From: JABWCQ01 sp964587105
GTDB lineage: Bacteria > Electryoneota > RPQS01
Assembly: GCA_964587105.1 (NCBI GenBank)
Contig: CAZPKG010000003.1
Span: forward strand, 62,001 to 126,000
Direction: 5' to 3'
Length of the DNA stretch: 64,000 bases
Shown: positions 36,122 to 45,397 of the stretch, piece by piece
How positions within the stretch are numbered: the first letter of the stretch is position 1
How the letters are laid out: every line of letters starts with the position of its first letter
Program-made: the position numbers and the translations under genes
Notes under the pieces: model-generated
The model's database searches: none
The model's input: the letters and a program-made list of their open reading frames with translations, nothing else
What the model was told of the DNA's origin: nothing

Positions 36122-36895
36122 TTAAGACGCATCTAAGCTTAAATTCCTACCGCGCACCATGAAGCGATAAACTTCACGATGATAGTGGTCATTCCAGTAC
36201 CTGCCGTCCGGCAACGTCACATATTGCCGATGCGAACCATGACTTTCATTCTCGGATTTGATTACGACGGTAATTTCAATCGCCGTAATACGGAATCGTT
36301 GACTGGGCGTCAAGGTATATCCACCTGGTGGTATCGCTCCGGACTGCGGAATCTCGTCACCGTCCATGTCATAATATCGGAACATAATCCCATCGACATT
36401 TGTGCCCATCACACGCGCGTTGCGAATGCCCCATTCAACCGAATCCCGCGTCCATTCCCAAATGTCCTGCTGAATTCCATTAGCGTTTCCCCAGAGGCCG
36501 ATAGTTTCAGTTAGGGAATCATTGTCAATGTCACAACTAAACACGAGCTGTGTCGTTGTAGCATATTCGACAGGCTCGTGGATTCCGTTGCTCCATGAAA
36601 TACTTGGGACATCGCGGTCAATGTCGTTTGAATCGCCGTCGATGTCTTCGGTTGCAAAAAGTCCCATAAGTCTTACGTCACGCACGAGCCGCATCGCCAG
36701 CATTCGACCTTCTGATGTGGCCGAGGCCCGGCTTTCTTCCTTCGCCGCGCTGGCCGCAGCAACGTAATACAACGAAAACAAGGAAACGAGAATCACAGTG
36801 CCAAGTGTCATCGCAATTGTCATTTCCAACAGGGAGCCACCCTGCTGCGCCCGCTTAGTTGCCCAGCAACCGCCCATTCGTTTCCGTCTGTTCAT
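36122..36895 (-). CDS. PilW-like minor pilin
   Basis: A 257-aa prepilin starting at the ATG at 36895, with AAAGGA about 9 bases upstream; the longer frame overlaps pilV. The leader ends QQGG and the mature protein begins SLLEMTIAMTLGTVILVSLFSLYYV. PilW-like features are the size and the pattern of short strands after the helix (RMLAMRLVRDVRLMGL). Minor pilins prime pilus assembly. It is followed by the PilX-like gene and preceded by the PilV-like gene. Confidence 0.82.
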   Translation of the reverse strand: MNRRKRMGGCWATKRAQQGGSLLEMTIAMTLGTVILVSLFSLYYVAAASAAKEESRASATSEGRMLAMRLVRDVRLMGLFATEDIDGDSNDIDRDVPSISWSNGIHEPVEYATTTQLVFSCDIDNDSLTETIGLWGNANGIQQDIWEWTRDSVEWGIRNARVMGTNVDGIMFRYYDMDGDEIPQSGAIPPGGYTLTPSQRFRITAIEITVVIKSENESHGSHRQYVTLPDGRYWNDHYHREVYRFMVRGRNLSLDAS

Positions 36896-36908
36896 CGACT
36901 CAAGTCCT

Positions 36909-37289
36909 TTAGAGTTGCGCCACCATCGTTGTCGCTTCGGCCAAATGCTTGTCAGCGTCAAAAAGTATCTGAACGGTGACACGTTTGACATTTCCGAGGT
37001 CTGTTACCACGATTCGTTTTCGGAACTCTGGCTGATCGTGGTATGCGTTGCCGTAATCGGAACTTCCTGAAACAATATCCGCAAAGCGATCGTTTCGGAC
37101 AGTCTCCAGTTCCAATCTGAGCAAGCTGTTAGCAGTCTCCATTTTCTCAACGTAGCGATTTGACTTGGCGACTCCGACAAATGAAGCCATAACCACTACA
37201 AGGCCGCCGGTTACAATTAAGACTGTAACCAGTACTTCAAGCAGGCTGACACCCGCTTGCCATTTTCGCATGACTCGTTTCACATTCAT
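36909..37289 (-). CDS. PilV-like minor pilin
   Basis: A 126-aa prepilin. The leader MNVKRVMRKWQAG is followed by VSLLEVLVTVLIVTGGLVVV, with the expected Glu at mature position 5. The soluble domain is short. It lies directly upstream of the PilW-like gene, as in many pilV-pilW-pilX strings, and 16 bases after the outer-membrane protein gene. Confidence 0.82.
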   Translation of the reverse strand: MNVKRVMRKWQAGVSLLEVLVTVLIVTGGLVVVMASFVGVAKSNRYVEKMETANSLLRLELETVRNDRFADIVSGSSDYGNAYHDQPEFRKRIVVTDLGNVKRVTVQILFDADKHLAEATTMVAQL

Positions 37290-37305
37290 CGTAACCCCCT
37301 GTCAG

Positions 37306-38061
37306 TTATTTTTGCCGGAGCGCTTGCGACAGACCAAGCGAAATGCTCCAGTTTCCATTCTCTCCGCTTGTGGCTTCACCTGTTACAGAATAGCCGTCGG
37401 GGAGATGCCATTCGAGTCCAATCAGCGGACTAATAGGTTGTTCGCCGTCCGCATACGGCTCGCTTCCGGAAGCCGCTTCCAGTAACTCACCCTGGTACGA
37501 CACTTCAAAATCGCGCTTGCCGACGAGATATGTCTTGACAGCGCCGAGATATGGCGTGACGTCTGAAATACGATAACCGATTGTTGCAGACGGCTGCACT
37601 TCTTGCCACATATACTTGTTAGACACAGTGCGGCCCGATCGAGTTACTTCACCTTCCGCTCCAAAACCGATGTATGAAACACCTGCGTTAATTTGAAGTT
37701 TATTGGTGATGGGTAATCCGGCTTTTAGACCGGCGCCCCACGCTAACGACGGGCTACTCGCGAATGGCGAGAAGCCGTTGTTGAACTCGTCAAAGTCAAG
37801 GTCAGCCGCTCCGAATTTGACTTGCGCATCGACGAAGTCTGCAAGCCCGTACCGCCCGGTCAAGAACAATCTCTGCGACTGCGTTCCGCCAATTCCCGTG
37901 AGGGAGTTCGACATCGGAACATCATATGTCGCGCGCTCGGCTTCAACCGTCATGCTTGTGACTTTATTGCCCACGCAAAACAACGGGCCGCCCACCATTG
38001 CTGAAGCCGACGACGCGGCGATCAGCAGAAGGCAAAGAGTGAATTTATATAGTGATTTCAT
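37306..38061 (-). CDS. Predicted outer-membrane beta-barrel protein
   Basis: A 251-aa protein with a signal peptide (FTLCLLLIAASSASA) and alternating amphipathic strands (RLFLTGRYGLADFVDAQVKFG; SLAWGAGLKAGL; LQINAGVSYIGFG; WSISLGLSQALRQ), ending in a C-terminal strand. This is typical of an 8-10 strand outer-membrane barrel. No family name is recognised. It sits between the giant Ig-repeat gene and the minor pilins in the same operon, so it may help display the pilus or the Ig-repeat protein (inference). Confidence 0.7.
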   Translation of the reverse strand: MKSLYKFTLCLLLIAASSASAMVGGPLFCVGNKVTSMTVEAERATYDVPMSNSLTGIGGTQSQRLFLTGRYGLADFVDAQVKFGAADLDFDEFNNGFSPFASSPSLAWGAGLKAGLPITNKLQINAGVSYIGFGAEGEVTRSGRTVSNKYMWQEVQPSATIGYRISDVTPYLGAVKTYLVGKRDFEVSYQGELLEAASGSEPYADGEQPISPLIGLEWHLPDGYSVTGEATSGENGNWSISLGLSQALRQK

Positions 38062-38072
38062 GTTTGCCTCGC

Positions 38073-41000
38073 TTATTGGTTAACTTCATCCTCGTTTGAG
38101 GGCGGAGCGGCAATACTTGGGAATGACGCATGCAGCGTGAACGTTTCTGTGAATTCAAATGCAGCACCGTAATCTGCCGCGACGTTGATCAGCACCGGCG
38201 TTGCAGCGTTGTCGTCGTTCGTAGTGAGATTGTTGAAGAAGCTAACGGTGTAACTTGTGTCGCCCGGACATCCGACCACAATTTCACTCGGATACACGCT
38301 GCCAGAGCTTGCGCTGAAGCTGATCGTAGTTCCGGAAACCATAGGCCAGTAGTTCGCATCGTACAACGAGAAGCGGATCAGCGCGTTCTCTCCGATATAA
38401 AGATCACGCTCATCCGGATCGCCGTTCACTGTCGTCTCGCGGAGATTTAGAATCGGCTGCGAGTAGTCGAACACGACGTTAGTAGTCGCCCATACCCACA
38501 CGCTGTCGCCTGTCGCATCAACGCCTGCGGTTTTAACAAGTATCTTTGCCATACCGTTTTGATCCGGCACGTCGCTGCACAAAATAGTAGTGCCAAGATT
38601 GGGATCACTCAAAGTGTTTAGCCAACGGCTGATCGTCGGCAGCGGATTGCCGCTATACAACGTGACTCGCGCAAAACCAGCTGAGTCTGTATAACCGGTA
38701 GCGGTCGTTACAACGCCGCCTGACGTTGTGAAATAGACCGCTGTACCCGGTGTAACCGGATTGTTGTAGCGGTCGCCCACGAGACACACCAATTGCACGC
38801 TCTCGCCGACTACGTCCATACCGAACATGTTGCACGGCGACGCGCCAAGCGCCATATGGCTTGACAAACATCCGTCGCCGACGTTTTCGATATAGGCCGG
38901 ACCGGCGTAGATCAGTATCTCTGTTGATACTGCGCTAATCGTAGAACACACCGCGCGCACGCGGGCCGTACCACTCACCGTGCCGCTATTGTACGCTACA
39001 GTCGCTTGTCCGTTAATCGTTGGAATCGCACCGACACTCGACAAGAAGTCGCCGCCACCGGGAGAGTTGTTGATATTGAAGTGAACGGCAGTTCCGTCAA
39101 GTACCGGGTTGTTATTCGCGTCTCGCACAGTTGCGGTAATCAGCAACGTTTCATTACGACCGCTGCCACGCACTCCAACAGAACTTGGCAAGAATGTCAA
39201 CTGAATGCTGTTCGGATTCCCCGGCAGTAAGTAAAGTGTGTAATTACCGGATGCAGCACCTGCCGTCGCCGTTACGATTGCGGTTCCCGTCTGAGAAGAG
39301 CTGAACGGCACGGTTGCAAACCCCTGTGAATTCGTGACTCGGCTGCCGGTAATGTTGCCTATAGTTGTTGAGAACTGCACTTCAACATTAGGCAACGGAT
39401 GACCGACGGCATCCGTTACGCGCGCGGTAATGCTGTCGGTGGCAATACCATCCGCACGCAGGCTGTCATAGCGAGCGGACATCACGACCAACGCCGGATC
39501 GCCGACGCGGAAAATAATCTGCACGCTGTCGCGCACTGATGAATTGTCTTCGGCCCAAGCTGACACCCAGAATGTGTCGGGAGTGGAACTTGAGACCAAC
39601 GTATTGCTCGCAACGCCACCAACGGTCGTGCGAAGATTCTCGAGCGATCCAGACTGCGGCGGTGCGCTGAATCTCACTTGTGTTCCGTTCGGAACCGGAT
39701 TACCGTTCTGGTCCGTTACGTTCGCCGTCAACATAGACGTTGAATTATTGTCTGCAAACAACACGGTCGGCGAAGCAGTCAACGAAAGCGTCGTAGGTGT
39801 GGAAGCCGCAAATGCCACGTTTGTTTGTGTAGTTAGCGTCAACCCGTAGGTTGCCGTGATTGTAGCAGTTCCGGTTTGCGTCGAAGCTTGCAGATCAACC
39901 GTAGCTACGCCGCTCTGGTTCGTCATGGCTGACGCCGGAATAGTTCCTCTGTTCGTGCCAAAACTCACCGTTGCTTCCGGAATAGCCACAAGTGACGTGG
40001 TCTCGTAAACGTGAACGCTGATCTCCGAAGTTGAATTCCCGTCGGCGATAACCATATCAGGTGTAGCCGTCGCGGTAATCGTCACACCACGAAGCGTGAT
40101 AGCAGTCGTGCCCTGCGCAGTTCCTGAAGCGGCCGTCAAAGTCGTCGACAAGTTCGTCGTGCGTCCCGGCGGCGTGAAATTAAGCAATGTAATGCCGTTA
40201 GCGTTTGTGGACGTAATCACAGGCGTGAAAGTAAACCCGCTCGCGGTCCACGTAACGTTCGTGTTTGCCAGTGGAACTCCCATCGCATCGTAGATAGTCG
40301 CCTGAACCGGCAACGTCGAAATGCCGTCTGCGCGCACCGAGTTTGCTTGCGGAACAACTGCGATTGACTGCGGAACTGGCGTGTACATATTCACGCTCAC
40401 TGTGTCGCCGAGCTGGCTGCCCATGCTGCACACGACCATCGCATTTCCGCTGATCGATGACGCCAACAAATTCGCAGTCGCAATACCTGACGAACTTGTG
40501 ATCGCATTATTCGGAATCGAGCCAAGACTTGTTCCAAAAGTTACCGTCCGTCCAGAAACTGCGACAAGACTCGTGGTTTCGCGAACTTGCGCCTGAATAG
40601 CATTAACCGATACACCATTCGCAGGCATCGCTACGAACTGCGACGAGGCAACAACCGTCACACCGCGCAGGGCAATGACGACAGAATCAAACGCGGATTG
40701 CGAGTTAACTCGAATCGTCGTCTGCGCATCCGTCGTTCGTCCGCTTGAGCGGAATGTGTTGCTCGTGTTGCCGTCAAGATCAGTAAACGTCGTTCCGCTT
40801 AGCACGCTGCCGGAGCCTGTGACGCTCCACACAATTGGCACATTCGAAATCGGCGCGCCGCTTTGATCAAGCAGTCGGCAAGTCAAATCAGATGTGCTTT
40901 GGCCGTCAGCAAGCAGTGAACTTGCTGACGTCGTTAAGTCAAGTCCGGACGGCGAAGGCGAGAACAATTGCACGTTTACTGTGTCACGAAGCTGATCGCC

Positions 41001-44000
41001 ATAGCGAACGATAATCGTGGCCTGGCCAACCTCATTGCCGGCAGTGTAGGTGAAAGTTGCAACGCCTGATTCTGAAGTAACTCCGCTCGCAGCAATTGAA
41101 CCCATTGAAGCGCCGCATAGAATCGTCGCACCGGGGATTGCAATCGTGCTGCTGGTTTCACGCAAATTAACCGAAACTGTCGCCGTTGCGGCGCCGTTTG
41201 CAGGCAGCATGACGGCGTCACAAGATGCGTTTAGCGAAACACCGAGCAGTGAAAGCGTGTCCTGCACCGCACTACGCTCAATTGAAACGTCAATCGGCGC
41301 ACTCACGTCAGCAGAAGATGCTGTTGCGACAAACATCGACGACGCGATTCCGTTCTCGTCGGTAATTACGTTAACAGGTTGGAATTCGCCGTTAGCGATT
41401 GCCGTAAACAGCACGCTTGTCGATGGCACGGGATGGCCGCCTTCATCGAGCACTAACGCGGAAATCTCTGTCGAAGAGACTCCATTGGCTAGCAGTTCCT
41501 GATCGCCTATTGTAAGAATGATTGTCTCAGCGTCGGTATTCGTAAGTATCAAAGAGGACTGCGCGCGCAAAGTGTCACCGAATGAAGCAGTGATCTGAAC
41601 ATCGCCGGGCTCATTTCCCGACTGGTAAACCGCTTCCGCATTACCGCTTTCATTCGTTTCGGCGAATTGCTGAATCGAACCCATGGTTGCGGCAAACCGC
41701 ACCGGCACGTCAACGACGGCAACGCCGCTTGAAGTTTCACGCACGGTTGCGACAACGTTCGCGGTGCTTTGACCGTTCGCGGGAATATTCTCGTCGCTGA
41801 CGTTTACAGATATCGTGACGCCGCGCATCGTGACCGCATATGATCCTTCTTCACCGTCGGACTCGGCCAGCACAAGCTGTGATGCATCCGTTACCGATGC
41901 TCCACTGAAGAATTGCGCCGTCGCTTGACCGTTCACATCAGTGTGATCGCTCACGACCTGCAACGATCCGATGCCGTCATCTAATGACCACGCAACAACT
42001 CGTCCGCTCACAGGCAAACCAAATTCGTCGCGGACAGAGGCGGTAATTGTGGTTGAGGAAACGCCGTCAGCCAACACGGACGATGACGTGCTCGACATGA
42101 CCAAGCCCGCAACTTGCGGTGCAGTAAACACGACTTCATTGTAACCGCTGGCTTCGCCTGCGTTGGCAACAATCGCGCAATTGCCCACTTGACGCGCACT
42201 CGTCAGATTTGTTGTAAAAGTACCGGTTGAGTTCGTGAATCCCGACGTCGGAAGCAATGTGCCGATCGTACTCGTGACCGAAATCGCGACGCCGCCACCA
42301 AGCGCATTGCCGAATGCATCATACACACGGCAAACAACTTGTGTGCTCGAAACGCCGTCCGCCGGAAGTTGTGCTTGACCGGGAGTAATTTCGACGGAAG
42401 CCGCTGCTCCAGCCTGATAGTTAGCGGTTTGTTCGGTGCTAAGGCCGTTAGTGGCAGCCGTAATCAGATCGCTTCCCACAGTCGTAGCGCTCGTCAAAAT
42501 TGCCACTGCGTAGCCATCAAGCGTTACTGCATTAAAAATGCTGCTCATCGGATTACCACGTCGATCCGGTCCCCGCGTTCCCTTCGACGAGATCAACACG
42601 CTTGCAGTCAAGTCACGACCGACGGTCGAGCTATTGCTGTGCTTCCACGCGCTGTTGTTCTTCCCGCTTGTTAGCGTACCCGCTCCGTCAAGCTGCCCTA
42701 ACTCCGATGTAAATGTAACAATCGTTCCGTTGGACACGGGACGATTCTGATTATCCAACACTTGAGCGCGCAACGTGGCGGTGCTCTGCCCGTCCGCCAC
42801 AAGTGTGCGCGGAGTTACAGTCATCGCAATAGAGTTCGCTTCAGTCATCGAAAGATAAATCGATGCGCTTCCGGATATCGTGCCGTTCAATGCCGTTACA
42901 GTAGCGTTGCCCGGATTCAAGCTGGCGCGGAACATTACGGATGCGTAACCTGAAGCATCAGTGGACGCCGACTGTGTCACGCTGCCGTTGACGCTGCTGA
43001 AGGAAACAATTGTTCCCGGCAACGCAGGGTTGCCATATGAATCTCGAGCCAACGCGCGCACCACAGTTTCGCTGGAGTTATCCGCCGACAGTGTATCACT
43101 GTTGACCGAGACTGTCAACGACGCCAGCGCGCCGGGTTGAACTACGACATTAGAACTGCCAGTGACTGTGCCGGTTGAAGCGACAATCGTCACATTGCCG
43201 GCGGTTACCGGTGCGCGATATGTCGTCGTGGCAATTCCGTTTTCTGTTGTAACGGCCTGCGCGCTGAATGAACCTGAGTTTGCGGAAAATGTGACAAGCA
43301 CATTACTATGCAGCGTTTGTCCGTCCTCGCCAATCACGCGCGCGCTGATCACGGAAGTGTCAACACCGACGGTCATCGTGGAAAGCGATGTATTGACCTG
43401 AATTGCTGACGCCGCATAGGGTCGCATGAACTCGATATAAGTCGTGTCGGAGTTGTCATTGTATTGCGCAACGACCATAGCGCGGCCGATTGCCTCAGTT
43501 GAGGTCAACGTTGCGATAGCCGTGCCCGTTTGAGCATCAGTAATCGCAGGCGACGTAATCACACCGCGGTTTGTCGAGAAAATGACTTCTGCTCCGCCAA
43601 CCGGATTGTTGTTTGCCGTGCGAACGCGAGCGCGAATTTGCGTGCTTGACGCGCCATTGTCAGCAAACATAGTATCGTCATCTGCCACCACGCTAATCAA
43701 ACCGTTGGGATCCGAACCGGCTTCGCTGACGCGAATCGATCTTGTTTGCGTGGTCTGCATACTGACTAATTCCACATGAAGTGAGACATTTCCCGTGTCA
43801 TGCGGCGCAGTATAGCTTGTTCGAGCATTCCCGTAATTGTCGGTCGTGATCGTAACATCTGCACCACCCTCGCCGAAACTTCCGCGAGTCGCGGTGAATC
43901 GCACATTTTCGCCGGGCGCAGGTTCTTGCTGCTCATTGATCACGCGAGCTTCGATCCATCCCGTTGCCTCCGGCATAATAACCGGAGGATCGATAATGAT

Positions 44001-44138
44001 CGTGTCGATAAAGGCCAAGTTGTCGCGTGCCGACGACACGGGACTTAAATCACCTTTCTGTTCACATCCGTACCACAGGGCAACGCTGAGCAACGTGCCC
44101 ACGGGCAACCAAAATCCTAATGGCAAACGGCGCTGCAT
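38073..44138 (-). CDS. Giant Ig-like repeat lipoprotein (Big_1/invasin-type)
   Basis: About 2020 aa starting at the ATG at 44138 (AAGGAG 8 bases upstream). The signal peptide (LPVGTLLSVALWYGC) ends in a lipobox-like Cys. I count about 19 tandem bacterial Ig-like domains of about 90-100 aa, most opening with an ADG.S or ANG.S motif, then a D..G.PV or ETTS.VA.. stretch, a V.F/G..G strand and an AT..Y or T..F ending. The C-terminus is acidic with no sorting domain. Such proteins extend from the surface as adhesins or spacers. It is the second gene of the long pilus operon. No PilY1-like adhesin is in the island, so this could serve as a tip or surface adhesin (inference). Confidence 0.85.
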   Translation of the reverse strand: MQRRLPLGFWLPVGTLLSVALWYGCEQKGDLSPVSSARDNLAFIDTIIIDPPVIMPEATGWIEARVINEQQEPAPGENVRFTATRGSFGEGGADVTITTDNYGNARTSYTAPHDTGNVSLHVELVSMQTTQTRSIRVSEAGSDPNGLISVVADDDTMFADNGASSTQIRARVRTANNNPVGGAEVIFSTNRGVITSPAITDAQTGTAIATLTSTEAIGRAMVVAQYNDNSDTTYIEFMRPYAASAIQVNTSLSTMTVGVDTSVISARVIGEDGQTLHSNVLVTFSANSGSFSAQAVTTENGIATTTYRAPVTAGNVTIVASTGTVTGSSNVVVQPGALASLTVSVNSDTLSADNSSETVVRALARDSYGNPALPGTIVSFSSVNGSVTQSASTDASGYASVMFRASLNPGNATVTALNGTISGSASIYLSMTEANSIAMTVTPRTLVADGQSTATLRAQVLDNQNRPVSNGTIVTFTSELGQLDGAGTLTSGKNNSAWKHSNSSTVGRDLTASVLISSKGTRGPDRRGNPMSSIFNAVTLDGYAVAILTSATTVGSDLITAATNGLSTEQTANYQAGAAASVEITPGQAQLPADGVSSTQVVCRVYDAFGNALGGGVAISVTSTIGTLLPTSGFTNSTGTFTTNLTSARQVGNCAIVANAGEASGYNEVVFTAPQVAGLVMSSTSSSVLADGVSSTTITASVRDEFGLPVSGRVVAWSLDDGIGSLQVVSDHTDVNGQATAQFFSGASVTDASQLVLAESDGEEGSYAVTMRGVTISVNVSDENIPANGQSTANVVATVRETSSGVAVVDVPVRFAATMGSIQQFAETNESGNAEAVYQSGNEPGDVQITASFGDTLRAQSSLILTNTDAETIILTIGDQELLANGVSSTEISALVLDEGGHPVPSTSVLFTAIANGEFQPVNVITDENGIASSMFVATASSADVSAPIDVSIERSAVQDTLSLLGVSLNASCDAVMLPANGAATATVSVNLRETSSTIAIPGATILCGASMGSIAASGVTSESGVATFTYTAGNEVGQATIIVRYGDQLRDTVNVQLFSPSPSGLDLTTSASSLLADGQSTSDLTCRLLDQSGAPISNVPIVWSVTGSGSVLSGTTFTDLDGNTSNTFRSSGRTTDAQTTIRVNSQSAFDSVVIALRGVTVVASSQFVAMPANGVSVNAIQAQVRETTSLVAVSGRTVTFGTSLGSIPNNAITSSSGIATANLLASSISGNAMVVCSMGSQLGDTVSVNMYTPVPQSIAVVPQANSVRADGISTLPVQATIYDAMGVPLANTNVTWTASGFTFTPVITSTNANGITLLNFTPPGRTTNLSTTLTAASGTAQGTTAITLRGVTITATATPDMVIADGNSTSEISVHVYETTSLVAIPEATVSFGTNRGTIPASAMTNQSGVATVDLQASTQTGTATITATYGLTLTTQTNVAFAASTPTTLSLTASPTVLFADNNSTSMLTANVTDQNGNPVPNGTQVRFSAPPQSGSLENLRTTVGGVASNTLVSSSTPDTFWVSAWAEDNSSVRDSVQIIFRVGDPALVVMSARYDSLRADGIATDSITARVTDAVGHPLPNVEVQFSTTIGNITGSRVTNSQGFATVPFSSSQTGTAIVTATAGAASGNYTLYLLPGNPNSIQLTFLPSSVGVRGSGRNETLLITATVRDANNNPVLDGTAVHFNINNSPGGGDFLSSVGAIPTINGQATVAYNSGTVSGTARVRAVCSTISAVSTEILIYAGPAYIENVGDGCLSSHMALGASPCNMFGMDVVGESVQLVCLVGDRYNNPVTPGTAVYFTTSGGVVTTATGYTDSAGFARVTLYSGNPLPTISRWLNTLSDPNLGTTILCSDVPDQNGMAKILVKTAGVDATGDSVWVWATTNVVFDYSQPILNLRETTVNGDPDERDLYIGENALIRFSLYDANYWPMVSGTTISFSASSGSVYPSEIVVGCPGDTSYTVSFFNNLTTNDDNAATPVLINVAADYGAAFEFTETFTLHASFPSIAAPPSNEDEVNQ
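39790..42110 (-). repeat. Two-domain Ig supermodule repeated about four times
   Basis: Within the giant Ig-repeat gene, domains alternate between two subtypes. One carries a D..G.P stretch (DEFGLPV, DEGGHPV, DQSGAPI, DAMGVPL). The next carries an ETTS-type stretch (ETSSGVAV, ETSSTIAI, ETTSLVAV, ETTSLVAI) and is introduced by a GVTI/GVSL segment. The pair, about 193 aa or 580 bases, occurs four times in a row. The domains on either side do not follow this alternation. Limits are approximate. Confidence 0.7.
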
Positions 44139-44157
44139 CACATGCACTCCTTGCGCT

Positions 44158-45138
44158 TTATCCACAATTGTAACTTTTGAGTTTATATAACAGCGAGCGA
44201 TGAGAAATTTCGAGCAGTTTCGCCGCGCGTGTTCGATTATTTCCGGTCAAACGCAGTGCGCGTTTGATCAAGGCACTTTCAATTTCCGGTACAACGTGCG
44301 CTAAAGCTTGTTTGATGCTCAGTGCATCAACCGGAAGTGATAGCGTCACTTCGTCGTTCGCGAGTCGTTGGCGAACGGTTGGAGAGACGATTTCAATGTG
44401 CTTGCCATCGGACATGATAACGCTGCGTTCAATGACATTCTGAAGTTCGCGGACATTCCCGGGCCAATCATATTTTAGCAGTTCCGCTCTGGTCTGCTCT
44501 GAGACGACGTCCAATCCATTCCCAATACCCGCTTCAAGCAAGAAGCGATTGGCAAGTGGCAGAATGTCTTCGACGCGCTCGCGCAGCGGCTTCAATTCGA
44601 GTGGAACAATGTTCAAGCGATAGAATAAGTCTTCGCGGAATCTTCCTTCAACGACCGCCTTATGTAAGTCTTCGGACGTTGTCGCAATTATTCTTGCGTC
44701 AGACTTGCTTTCGGTCAATGCGCCAAGCTTGCGAAACGTCCCTTCCTGCAGAACCCGCAGCAACTTGGCTTGTGACGCCAGCGGAATCTCGCCGACCTCT
44801 TCCAGCACAAGCGTCCCGCCATTCGCTTCAGTGAAATATCCGTTCTTATCTTTCACTGCGCCGCTAAATGCGCCTCGCGTGTGGCCGAACAATTCTGACT
44901 CAAAGAGCGTTGCAGGCAGCGCCGCACAGTTTACGGAAACGAACGGGCTATTACGAAATGGACTATATAAATGAATAGCGCGCGCGACGAGATCTTTGCC
45001 TGTTCCCGATTCGCCGTTTATCAGTACGGTGGTGCGAAACCCCGCAATGCGCTCGACTTTCGCCATGACATCGCGCATATGGGCGGATTCCGCCACCACG
45101 AATTCCCGTGTAAGTTCGATGTCCTGGCCCTTGTTCAA
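44158..45138 (-). CDS. Sigma-54-dependent transcriptional activator without receiver domain
   Basis: A 326-aa bacterial enhancer-binding protein with only the AAA+ domain and a C-terminal Fis-type helix-turn-helix. Walker A GESGTGK (42-48), the sigma-54 contact loop GAFSGA (89-94, the usual T replaced by S), a divergent Walker B (LVLEEVGE), RFREDLFYRLN and WPGNVREL are seen, with NNRTRAAKLLEISHRSLLYKL as the HTH. It starts at TTG with a GCAGGAG site. There is no receiver or sensor domain, so it may be controlled by a partner protein or by expression. It is the first gene of the long pilus operon and follows a sigma-54 promoter. Confidence 0.9.
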   Translation of the reverse strand: MNKGQDIELTREFVVAESAHMRDVMAKVERIAGFRTTVLINGESGTGKDLVARAIHLYSPFRNSPFVSVNCAALPATLFESELFGHTRGAFSGAVKDKNGYFTEANGGTLVLEEVGEIPLASQAKLLRVLQEGTFRKLGALTESKSDARIIATTSEDLHKAVVEGRFREDLFYRLNIVPLELKPLRERVEDILPLANRFLLEAGIGNGLDVVSEQTRAELLKYDWPGNVRELQNVIERSVIMSDGKHIEIVSPTVRQRLANDEVTLSLPVDALSIKQALAHVVPEIESALIKRALRLTGNNRTRAAKLLEISHRSLLYKLKSYNCG

Positions 45139-45192
45139 TCGCTCTCCTGCAAGCGTTGCTCACGCAATCCCTTTATGCCCATGAATCTGTTT

Positions 45193-45207
45193 GCAAGGCA
45201 TGTGCCA
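45193..45207 (-). promoter_or_regulatory. Sigma-54 (-24/-12) promoter of the long pilus operon
   Basis: On the - strand TGGCAC-ATGCC-TTGC matches the sigma-54 consensus TGGCAC-N5-TTGC exactly. The predicted start of transcription is near 45181, about 43 bases before the TTG start of the activator gene. The surrounding 22 bases are partly palindromic (GGCA-TG-TGCC), so a weaker match can also be read on the other strand. Confidence 0.8.
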
Positions 45208-45344
45208 TGCAATTTTTTCCCGGTAATACGCTGATTTTTATCCTCTTCGTGCAAACTTGTCCGCCCGTCCAAATGCGACTCGCAACGGCTTTCGTAGTTT
45301 TTGCCGCTGACAACCATTTGCGGACGAACTTTATTGCATGTTGC

Positions 45345-45384
45345 AAAAAAGAAACCCGCGACCGATTGGCCGCGGGTTTCTTTC
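45345..45384 (-). terminator. Terminator of pilA
   Basis: A perfect 10-bp stem GAAACCCGCG (45351-45360) with CGCGGGTTTC (45371-45380), followed on the - strand by six T. It lies 13 bases after the pilA stop and separates pilA from the long operon. Confidence 0.9.
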
Positions 45385-45397
45385 AAGCTAAGATAGC

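Noticed and set aside
39544..41502. Several 60-150-aa ORFs on the + strand opposite the Ig-repeat gene
   Set aside because: Repetitive Val/Ala/Thr-rich antisense frames that mirror the repeats; no ribosome binding sites or homology.
39790..42110. Regular repeats that could suggest a CRISPR array
   Set aside because: The repeat unit is about 580 bases, diverged and fully coding for Ig-like domains; no short identical repeats with unique spacers are seen anywhere.
44139..44165. Earlier ATG start (44165) for the Ig-repeat lipoprotein
   Set aside because: It would overlap the activator gene's end and lies before the AAGGAG site, which is well spaced to the ATG at 44138.
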